NCBI GenBank assembly: GCA_009787175.1
Contig: WRGM01000132.1
Location: forward strand, 1 to 11,980
Direction of reading: 5' to 3'
Length of the DNA stretch: 11,980 nt
From: Candidatus Bathycorpusculum fermentans
GTDB lineage: Archaea; Thermoproteota; Bathyarchaeia; Bathyarchaeales; Bathycorpusculaceae
Part shown: piece after piece, positions 6,716 to 11,980 of the stretch
Layout: each line of letters starts with the position of its first letter
How positions within the stretch are numbered: position 1 is the stretch's first letter
The notes under the pieces: model-generated
Told to the model about the DNA's origin: nothing
Database searches by the model: none
Seen by the model: the letters and a program-made list of their open reading frames with translations, nothing else
Translations under genes and position numbers: made by a program

Positions 6716-6785
6716 GGGTGGTTTGAAGCCTTTAATGCTGCGATCAGGTAATCAACAACATTAAAGACTGGTTTTAACCACTCCC
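6716..6785. repeat. palindrome made of two end-like copies (possible RNA hairpin or MITE)
   Basis: A third end-like sequence, oriented like the left end, starts at 6718 (GTGGTT, then CTTTAATG at 6730-6737, then GAT). It faces the right end, so paired arms are GTGG/CCAC, CTTTAATG (6730-6737) with CATTAAAG (6759-6766), and GAT/ATC near the centre. The flanks GGG (6716-6718) and CCC (6783-6785) extend it with a bulge. It lies 65 bases before the secreted Cys-rich gene and could form a stem-loop in its leader, or be a small MITE-like derivative of the element. Confidence 0.5.
6752..6781 (-). repeat. right terminal inverted repeat of the insertion sequence
   Basis: Read on the minus strand from 6781 it gives GTGGTTAAA, then CTTTAA after 6 bases, then TGTTGTTGATT. 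It shares the ordered blocks of the left end, which is better than a single chance word match. Confidence 0.5.
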
Positions 6786-6806
6786 AAATGAGTTTGCGTT
6801 AATGTA

Positions 6807-6840
6807 ATTTAAACATTACTACAAAAAATAAAAGGAAGGA
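6807..6840 (+). promoter_or_regulatory. candidate proximal TATA box and ribosome-binding site of the secreted protein gene
   Basis: ATTTAAAC (6807-6814) resembles a TATA element, and AAAGGAAGGA (6831-6840) is a purine-rich ribosome-binding site about 9 bases before ATG 6850. Initiation 25 bases after the TATA would fall inside the ribosome-binding site. If that site is used, the promoter at 6641-6655 is the better candidate. Confidence 0.3.
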
Positions 6841-6849
6841 AAAAGCGGT

Positions 6850-7224
6850 ATGAATGTAAGAAGAATTGGTTCAGCTTTGGGTGTTGGTTTAGCTTTTGTT
6901 GCAGTGCTGTCTATGCTTATGTCACCTGGCGTTGTTGGCTTTGCGGCGGCAGAAGAAGAAGGATGCCCTCCATGTGTGTATCTATCGGGCTACGCCTGTA
7001 ATTCACTCGGCGGTAACAGATTTTATTGTTATGCTGCAAATGCAATAAACTGTCCTGTGAAGTGGGCTGCGTTAAATATTGAATTGTGGGTCGATGGTGT
7101 GCATATACCGCCTATTGATGTTGGGAGTCCATGGAGTTCAACATTTCAAACAAACACTGGGGCCATAACTTTTAGCGCATGGGTTACACATCAATGTAAC
7201 TCAGGCTGTTGCACTTGTGGGTAA
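6850..7224 (+). CDS. secreted cysteine-rich protein of unknown function
   Basis: The 124-residue product has a clear Sec signal peptide: Arg4-Arg5, a hydrophobic core at about 8-24, and AAA-EEE cleavage near residue 34. The mature part of about 90 residues has nine cysteines (39, 42, 50, 60, 68, 116, 120, 121, 123). They form an N-terminal CPPC pair and a C-terminal C-N-S-G-C-C-T-C-G cluster that ends the protein. Between them lies a beta-rich segment (ALNIELWVDGVHIPP, ITFSAWVTHQ) that looks like a small Ig-like sandwich. Disulfide stabilisation or metal binding outside the cell is likely. It has its own terminator before the ABC operon, so its level may be set separately. Possible roles are a secreted peptide effector (archaeocin-like), a metal-binding protein or an exported substrate. 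I do not recognise the family. Confidence 0.75.
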   Translation: MNVRRIGSALGVGLAFVAVLSMLMSPGVVGFAAAEEEGCPPCVYLSGYACNSLGGNRFYCYAANAINCPVKWAALNIELWVDGVHIPPIDVGSPWSSTFQTNTGAITFSAWVTHQCNSGCCTCG

Positions 7225-7251
7225 TTGTGTCTGTCACTAAAATCAACAATG

Positions 7252-7278
7252 CAACAAATCCTTTTTTTCTTTTTGTTG
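7252..7278 (+). terminator. T-rich terminator after the secreted Cys-rich gene
   Basis: A perfect 7-base inverted repeat, CAACAAA (7252-7258) with TTTGTTG (7272-7278), encloses a loop of CTTTTTTTCTT type. The pyrimidine run is the usual archaeal termination signal and lies 28 bases after the stop at 7224. Confidence 0.55.
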
Positions 7279-7321
7279 GTTTCATTTGGTGAGAATATGA
7301 TATGATAGTGAATATGATGAT

Positions 7322-7326
7322 GGTGA
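7322..7326 (+). promoter_or_regulatory. GGTGA ribosome-binding site setting the 7333 start
   Basis: GGTGA is complementary to the usual 16S 3' end and sits 6 bases before ATG 7333. It lies in a run of GAATATG-type near-repeats (about 7292-7332) that could also hold TATA-like elements for the operon. Confidence 0.4.
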
Positions 7327-7332
7327 ATATGT

Positions 7333-8229
7333 ATGGCTAATGGTGTGTGTAAGTTTGTAATTTCGGTATTGATGATGTGCTTGTGTGTCTTTGGCATGTT
7401 TATCCCAGTTGTTACGGCAAGGGATGCTTTTGCGCCTTCATGGCTAAAAGAAGGTGCGTACGTAAAATACGAACCCTCTAGCAAAAGTGCTTCCAGCTTA
7501 GGGGCTGTGGGCTTTTTTGATTTATCTAATCCAAAGTTTGCTGGAACCAATTACATGTTAAGTCAACAAGTAGACGCTGTTCTTGAGACTATTAGTTCTA
7601 GTTTAGTGTGGCGGTGTATTGGTGTTAATTCTACTATGGCAAAATTGCAGATTACACTTGACTATGTTGGAAAACCGTCTTTTTATGTTGAAAACTTAGA
7701 ATGGGTAAATGATTCTTTTGAAGAGGTACCTTTGCAACGTACGGCTGAAGTTTATGTGGATCTTTATACTAGAGCTGTGTATAATGTTGAGGGCGTGTTT
7801 TTGGGTACTACACATTTATGGTTGCCTGCAAACCCAAATGATGACCAAGAAATAATTATATGGGAGGAAAATTCTGAAACAATCACAACAGCAGTAGAGG
7901 TTTTTGAACAGGGAAAACACTATACTTTTGAAACAGGCCCACAGGTTACAATTAAGAATCAACCGTTATTGCTTGGTTTGACCTATAATTTGAATACTGG
8001 ACTTGGTGTGGGTCGCGAGGGGGGGCAGTCATTTCGTTGGGACCCTATCTTTGCAGCGGTAGGCATTTCCTATGGCACTGTTGGAATGGTTACTGAGACA
8101 AACATTGACTTAGGACCAGAACATTCAGAGACAAACTGGATGCAAATACTATATTACGCTATAATACCTGTGGCAATCATTTTACTAATCGTTACTCTAA
8201 TAGTTAAACGCACGAAAAAGAAACGCTAA
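7333..8229 (+). CDS. membrane-anchored extracytoplasmic protein of the ABC operon
   Basis: The 298-residue product starts with a signal peptide (hydrophobic core at about 8-27, cleavage after VTA at 29). A long extracytoplasmic beta-rich domain follows, beginning FAPSWLKEGAYVKYE at about 33-47. It ends with a single transmembrane helix at about 270-292 and a basic stop-transfer tail (RTKKKR). I know proteins with a WLKEG-x-Y-x-x-Y start from archaeal ABC operons; they appear to be surface domains of unknown function. It is the first gene of the ABC set, 37 bases before the ATPase. It has one cysteine and several N-x-S/T sites in the ectodomain, consistent with a surface protein. A substrate-capturing, sensing or scaffolding role is inferred from position. 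Confidence 0.7.
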   Translation: MANGVCKFVISVLMMCLCVFGMFIPVVTARDAFAPSWLKEGAYVKYEPSSKSASSLGAVGFFDLSNPKFAGTNYMLSQQVDAVLETISSSLVWRCIGVNSTMAKLQITLDYVGKPSFYVENLEWVNDSFEEVPLQRTAEVYVDLYTRAVYNVEGVFLGTTHLWLPANPNDDQEIIIWEENSETITTAVEVFEQGKHYTFETGPQVTIKNQPLLLGLTYNLNTGLGVGREGGQSFRWDPIFAAVGISYGTVGMVTETNIDLGPEHSETNWMQILYYAIIPVAIILLIVTLIVKRTKKKR

Positions 8230-8265
8230 CACATCCACAGGAGAGTTAAAAGAGGGGGCTTTGTA

Positions 8266-9189
8266 ATGGAAGAAATTGTTGCAGAAACGTCTAATCTTGT
8301 GAAAACTTTTGGAAAAATACCTGCATTAAATGAGTTAACTATGCAAATACCAAATGGCATTTCGGGATTTGTAGGGAAAAACGGGTCAGGTAAAACAACA
8401 ACAATAGGTGTTCTTTTAGGTCTAATAAGAGCCAACAAAGGCCACGCAACCATGTTCGGGTTAGATTGTTGGAAGAACTCTTTTGAAATAAGACAAAAAC
8501 TAGGTGTTATGCACGAAACCAACGCCTACCCCGGAAACTTTAGCGCCAGACGCTTCCTAACACACGTAGCAAAACTCTACGGCATAACCCAAATAGACCA
8601 AACCATAACGCAACTAATAAGCGACGTAGATTTAGTTCATGCGCAAGATAAACCAATAAAAACTTTTTCTGCAGGCATGTTCAAACGCATAGGCCTAGCC
8701 CAAGCACTAATAGGCAACCCTGAGCTAGCCATACTTGATGAACCCACCGCAAACATCGACCCATTGGGACGCATTACAATTTTAGAAAAAATTAAAGAAA
8801 TGCACATAAAACACGGAACCAGTTTTCTCATATCCACCCACATACTAAGCGATTTAGAAAAAATTTGTAATTACCTCATTATAATTGACCAAGGGAAAAC
8901 CGTAGACCAAGGCAACATAAACAACCTGACCGAAAAATATTCGGCTAATATTTATAAAATTGAGGTCTCAAACCCTCAACAATTCCTAACAGCACTTCAA
9001 AAAATAGACACAATTAATAAAGTATGGGTTGAAAATAACAAAATATTCTGCAAGGTAAATAATCCTGAGATGTTTTGCACAGAAATTCCCAAAATAGCAT
9101 CTGAACTAAAACTACAGCTAAAAGGGTTTCAGCAAACCTTAGGTTCTCTTGAGGAAATTTACTCCCAAACCGTTGGAGAAAAACGATGA
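8266..9189 (+). CDS. ABC transporter ATP-binding protein
   Basis: This cytoplasmic ATPase drives the ABC-2 permeases encoded just downstream. In 307 residues it has Walker A GKNGSGKTT (37-45), a signature motif FSAGMFKR (134-141, where FSAGM replaces the classic LSGGQ), Walker B LAILDEPTANIDP (154-166) and the switch His in STHILSD near 200. The C-terminal roughly 90 residues after the nucleotide-binding domain form the extra domain common in NosF/CcmA-type subunits. The start at ATG 8266 follows an AGAGGGGG purine run. The stop overlaps the next start as ATGA, so it is translationally coupled to the first permease. The sense strand is AC-rich from about 8440, unlike the GT-rich genes that follow. 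Confidence 0.93.
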   Translation: MEEIVAETSNLVKTFGKIPALNELTMQIPNGISGFVGKNGSGKTTTIGVLLGLIRANKGHATMFGLDCWKNSFEIRQKLGVMHETNAYPGNFSARRFLTHVAKLYGITQIDQTITQLISDVDLVHAQDKPIKTFSAGMFKRIGLAQALIGNPELAILDEPTANIDPLGRITILEKIKEMHIKHGTSFLISTHILSDLEKICNYLIIIDQGKTVDQGNINNLTEKYSANIYKIEVSNPQQFLTALQKIDTINKVWVENNKIFCKVNNPEMFCTEIPKIASELKLQLKGFQQTLGSLEEIYSQTVGEKR

Positions 9190-9932
9190 ACACACCAAAG
9201 ATTTTTTTTCGATTGATTCTTTGGGAAATTGAGAACAGCCTAAGCTTGCCTGTACTTTCTTTAATTATTGCCTCCGCAATACTTGCAGTTTTAGTTCAAT
9301 CAACATCCATCACAGGATTTACCCATAATTACGGCGATTTATATTCTGGTGCAAACACTATTTTTCTTGTTTTAACATTTGTTACGTGTATTTTGTTTTC
9401 ACACAGTTTTGCAGGTAGCTTTGGACGAGGTGACCTAAAGAGGATTTTGTCTTATCCAGTTAAGCGCTGGCAAATTTTCATATCAAAAATGTTGGCTCTT
9501 AATCTGGCAATTTTTAGTATATATGCATCTGCATATGCGATGAATCTTTATATTAACGCGATAAGTTTGCTGGAGCCTATGTTTTATGTGTCTTTATTTA
9601 CAATATTCTTACAGTTATTGTTTGTGTGTGCTGTTTCAGTGGGTATTTCTATGTTAGCTAAAAGTGAATTAATATCCATTGTTGTCTCTTTTATGTTGAT
9701 TTTTGGACTTGATAACGCAATTAATTTCAACAATATCTTTACATCTATGGGCAGATTTAGAAATATTTTTGGATATTTTGAACAACTAATCCATCCCGGC
9801 TTTCACTATGCCTCACATATAACCGTTACGTTTGAGCAGTTCACAGGTTCCATAGTATTTCCGCTCTTAACTGCTGTTATTGTAATAGGGATTGTTTTTG
9901 TCTATTTTACTCGTAAAATGGAGGTTGACTAA
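9186..9932 (+). CDS. ABC-2 family permease (NosY-like)
   Basis: This is the membrane subunit of the ABC transporter. The 248-residue product has about six transmembrane segments (near 20-40, 58-77, 102-122, 130-155, 162-180 and 222-243). The motifs HSFAG (73-77), RGDLKRILSYPVKR (81-94) and LEPMFY (129-134), and the ending YFTRKMEVD, recur almost unchanged in the next gene's permease half. The two are therefore paralogues and may form a heterodimer over one ATPase. The RG-x-L-K-R-x-L-x-x-PV-x-R block after the second helix is the usual coupling region of NosY-type permeases. It starts within the ATPase stop codon and ends 2 bases before the next start. Confidence 0.9.
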   Translation: MNTPKIFFRLILWEIENSLSLPVLSLIIASAILAVLVQSTSITGFTHNYGDLYSGANTIFLVLTFVTCILFSHSFAGSFGRGDLKRILSYPVKRWQIFISKMLALNLAIFSIYASAYAMNLYINAISLLEPMFYVSLFTIFLQLLFVCAVSVGISMLAKSELISIVVSFMLIFGLDNAINFNNIFTSMGRFRNIFGYFEQLIHPGFHYASHITVTFEQFTGSIVFPLLTAVIVIGIVFVYFTRKMEVD

Positions 9933-9934
9933 TT

Positions 9935-11314
9935 ATGAAAAACAAATCTCGGCGGCTCACAACAATTGGTCTACTGCTATTAGTCATTGGCTCCTCTTTT
10001 ATAGCAGGTACCATTTACCGAAGCACCTGGAATTCTAGCGGTATGGCAGGTGTTGGTGGTCTTGGTAGTGAGAGTATTTCATTTACAGGTCCCTATTCGT
10101 TGTCACCGCGTAACTATGCTATAGCACTAAACTTGACGTATTATGATGCATTTCTTAATTTGGAACCAATTTCATCTGTAGATGTTTATCTTTTTGACTC
10201 TAAAGGCGGCGAACTTTGGCTCTCAGAAAAAGTTATTGATTCTGTTTGGTTTGCTAAAGATGTCTCACCTACCGACACTTTGCATATGAAAATTCCGTAT
10301 AGAGGTGACTATTTTGTACTTTTTATTACTCCTGATGGTTCAAACATGGCAGGGTTTATGTACCCAAAATTGTATGGGTATGAAAGCGATTTGTTGTGGT
10401 TTTCAGTAATAACATTTACTGTAGGTTTAGTTATTACTGTATTTTCTATGCTGTTGTTTCGAAGCAAAAGCAAACAGCCAACTGTTGCGGGTCTAAAAAA
10501 AGGTAACGCTATTGATGGGGGTGCTGTTTTGTTGTCTAAAAAAGTTACGTTTGTTGTTTCTCCGGTTAAAGGTGTAGATGGTTCTCGGTTTGTGGGTCAG
10601 TTGCGTAAGCTTTTGGTTTGGGAGTTGGAGGGGTGTTTTGCGTTTCCCATGTTAGAAGTTATATTGATGGGCGTGGTTTTGACGGTTTTGACTCCGGTCA
10701 TTATTGAGGTTTCGCCAGCGTTTAGTTATAATAATCTTCTTTCAGGGGTTCAGCCGATTTTTCTTTTTCTTATATTTATTGCAGGTGTTTTGTTTTGTCA
10801 TAGTTATGCGGGCGGCATTTCTAGGGGAGAGACAAAAATGGTTCTTTCTTATCCTGTGCAACGAAGTAAATTGTTTTTGACAAAATTTATAGCTCTATTC
10901 ACTGTTCTTTCTGTTGTTTATATTGGTGTGTTTGCAGTGCAGATTCCTCTTTTGGCTCTTAATCCTTTGGAGCCAATGTTTTATGCTTCTATGTTACTTG
11001 TGTTGCTTCAGCTTTTCCTAGTTTGTAGTATAGCGACTGCGTTGTCGGTGGTTACTAAAAATGAGGTGCTCTCCATTTTGGCGTCTGCGCTTTTGTTTTT
11101 TGGTATTGAAAGCGTTGCTTCTAATAGGAGTCTTGTTACGTTTACTGGCAGGTTTACTGCAGGGTTTGAGTTTGTTCGTCAGTATGTTTATGGTATTTGG
11201 TCCTCTGTGTCTTTGAGTGATGTATTGGTTAGTGTTTTTGTAGTGTTGGGTGTTTCTGTTTTGTTGTTTGTTTTTTCGTATGTTTACTTTACGCGTAAAA
11301 TGGAGATTGACTAA
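9935..11314 (+). CDS. ABC-2 permease fused to an N-terminal extracytoplasmic module
   Basis: The 459-residue product has two parts. Residues 1-175 form a module with an N-terminal helix (10-26), a beta-rich ectodomain (about 45-145, with SVDVYLFDSKGGELW, SVWFAKD and YRGDYFVLF) and a second helix (about 153-175). After a linker rich in Lys and Gly (176-220) comes a six-helix ABC-2 permease (about 221-459) paralogous to the 9186-9932 product. It shares HSYAG, the RGETKMVLSYPVQR block, LEPMFY and the terminal YFTRKMEID. The fusion places an extracytoplasmic domain directly on the transporter. The stand-alone 11344 protein repeats the same module. The 3' half is much more GT-rich than the 5' part, hinting at assembly from two sources. 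Confidence 0.85.
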   Translation: MKNKSRRLTTIGLLLLVIGSSFIAGTIYRSTWNSSGMAGVGGLGSESISFTGPYSLSPRNYAIALNLTYYDAFLNLEPISSVDVYLFDSKGGELWLSEKVIDSVWFAKDVSPTDTLHMKIPYRGDYFVLFITPDGSNMAGFMYPKLYGYESDLLWFSVITFTVGLVITVFSMLLFRSKSKQPTVAGLKKGNAIDGGAVLLSKKVTFVVSPVKGVDGSRFVGQLRKLLVWELEGCFAFPMLEVILMGVVLTVLTPVIIEVSPAFSYNNLLSGVQPIFLFLIFIAGVLFCHSYAGGISRGETKMVLSYPVQRSKLFLTKFIALFTVLSVVYIGVFAVQIPLLALNPLEPMFYASMLLVLLQLFLVCSIATALSVVTKNEVLSILASALLFFGIESVASNRSLVTFTGRFTAGFEFVRQYVYGIWSSVSLSDVLVSVFVVLGVSVLLFVFSYVYFTRKMEID

Positions 11315-11343
11315 AAAATAAAATAAAGCAGAGGAGTATGTGA

Positions 11344-11907
11344 GTGTTGAATCGGGGTTTAAGGTTGTGTTTGGTTGTTTTATTGGTTGGACTTTCTCTT
11401 TTGGCTGTTACGGTGATTAGAACCAATTCGGTTCCTCGTCTTATGAATTTTAGTAATGAGGAGGAGGGGGCTACTTGTGGGTGTGTTTTGTTTTCGGAGT
11501 TTTTGATGTTTGATAGGGATTTTAGTGTTAGTATTAGGGCTAATGATACTGTTAGTGTGTATATTTTGGATGATGCTGCTGTAAGGCAGTGGAACACCGC
11601 TAAGATAGTTAATGCTGTGTGGGCATATGAGGATATTGCTGGGGGCGTTTTTAGTGAGCAGGCCATTGGCAGGGGTGGTTATGCTGTTTTGGTTTATTTA
11701 CCCGAAGATAGTGTTACTGCTATTAAAGTGGTTTTGACTTTTTCTGGTTTTGAAAAAGACCTGTTAACAGTCTCATTAACAATAATTAGCGTTAGTATAC
11801 TATTCTTATCTATAATAGTAATCATTAATCTAAGGAATAAAAAACAGACAACACTAATGGCTTCAAAAAAAAGAGAGGAAACAAAAAAACCATGTATCCA
11901 TAATTAA
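11344..11907 (+). CDS. stand-alone copy of the ectodomain module, two-helix membrane protein
   Basis: GTG at 11344 is chosen because GAGGAG (11331-11336) lies 7 bases upstream; the nearby ATG at 11338 is followed at once by TGA. The 187-residue product has a helix at about 6-22, an ectodomain (about 30-138) and a second helix at about 140-162, then a Lys-rich cytoplasmic tail. It aligns by eye with residues 1-175 of the preceding permease fusion (VSVYILDD with VDVYLFDS, NAVWAYEDI with DSVWFAKDV, RGGYAVLVYLPED with RGDYFVLFITPDG, EKDLL with ESDLL). Three cysteines occur, two of them as C-G-C near 45-47. It could be an accessory subunit or a permease fusion that lost its C-terminal half. It is last in the operon, 29 bases after the fusion gene. 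Confidence 0.75.
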   Translation: MLNRGLRLCLVVLLVGLSLLAVTVIRTNSVPRLMNFSNEEEGATCGCVLFSEFLMFDRDFSVSIRANDTVSVYILDDAAVRQWNTAKIVNAVWAYEDIAGGVFSEQAIGRGGYAVLVYLPEDSVTAIKVVLTFSGFEKDLLTVSLTIISVSILFLSIIVIINLRNKKQTTLMASKKREETKKPCIHN

Positions 11908-11918
11908 CATATAAATTT

Positions 11919-11935
11919 TGAAAAATGTTTTTTCA
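11919..11935 (+). terminator. probable terminator of the ABC operon
   Basis: TGAAAAA (11919-11925) and TTTTTCA (11929-11935) form a perfect inverted repeat with a 3-base loop and a six-T run, starting 12 bases after the last stop codon. The AT-rich ACATATAAATTTT just before it could instead be a promoter for a gene beyond the window. Confidence 0.4.
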
Positions 11936-11980
11936 CAGTTGTGAGTTATTGAAGGTTTGTAAAACTGATAAACCTGTTTC

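Larger units (their letters stand above)
5333..6781 (+). mobile_element. ISAzo13-family insertion sequence, probably inactive
   Basis: The element is defined by an ISAzo13-type transposase (5408-6622) and by imperfect terminal inverted repeats. Left and right both start GTGGTTAAA, then have CTTTAA after a spacer of 9 or 6 bases, then TGATT. The length of about 1.45 kb suits the family. No target-site duplication is evident (CTG left, TCC right), so the insertion is old, the ends have eroded, or the boundaries are off by a few bases. It separates the conjugation-like debris from the secretion/ABC region. Confidence 0.6.

Noticed and set aside
7292..7332. GAATATGAT-type near-repeats before the 7333 gene as a CRISPR-like or operator array
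   Set aside because: The units are short, irregular and AT-rich with no spacer pattern; low-complexity leader sequence is enough to explain them.
11953..11975. AGGTTT/AAACCT inverted repeat at the window edge
   Set aside because: It has only a 6-base stem with an 11-base loop and no T-run inside the window; context beyond the edge would be needed.
1..11980. tRNA, rRNA, CRISPR array or diversity-generating retroelement
   Set aside because: No cloverleaf with a TTCRA-type arm, no regular repeat-spacer array and no reverse transcriptase motif was seen on either strand.

Overview
The window looks archaeal, though no rRNA or tRNA is present to prove it. Genes use ATG, GTG and TTG starts with Shine-Dalgarno sites of the GGAGG/GGTGA type. 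Likely stops of transcription are T-runs, and TATA-like boxes precede some genes. The ABC operon has the archaeal layout of NosF/NosY-like subunits with single-pass ectodomain proteins. A low-to-medium-GC archaeon such as a Bathyarchaeia-type lineage would fit, but that placement is an impression, not a demonstration. Many genes have a G+T-rich sense strand.

Left part (1-4224): the 3' end of a von Willebrand A-domain gene is followed by debris of an integrated, conjugation-like element. Two rightward overlapping genes of unknown function (633-1388 and 1390-2253) converge on two leftward overlapping genes. The leftward pair is a PrgI/VirB3-like membrane protein carrying an extra C-terminal Ig-like domain (3574-4224) and a VirB4-family ATPase (2148-3605). 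The ATPase keeps Walker A but stops before Walker B. Its last residues are antisense to the convergent neighbour, which suggests a rearrangement junction near 2200.

Middle (4225-6781): about 1.1 kb of gene-poor sequence holds scraps of small membrane or secreted protein genes split over several frames. An ISAzo13-family insertion sequence follows (about 5333-6781). It has degenerate terminal inverted repeats and a full-length transposase frame, but that transposase appears to have lost two of its three catalytic acidic residues. A third end-like copy forms a palindrome at the right end.

Right part (6850-11907): a secreted cysteine-rich protein (9 Cys in about 90 mature residues) has its own terminator. 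It is followed by a compact operon: a membrane-anchored ectodomain protein (7333-8229), an ABC ATPase (8266-9189), an ABC-2 permease (9186-9932), a second permease fused to an N-terminal ectodomain module (9935-11314), and a stand-alone copy of that module (11344-11907). Overlaps and short gaps suggest one transcript. The set looks like a heterodimeric ABC-2 transporter with extracytoplasmic accessory domains, and the Cys-rich secreted protein is a candidate substrate or partner. That functional link is inferred from position alone.
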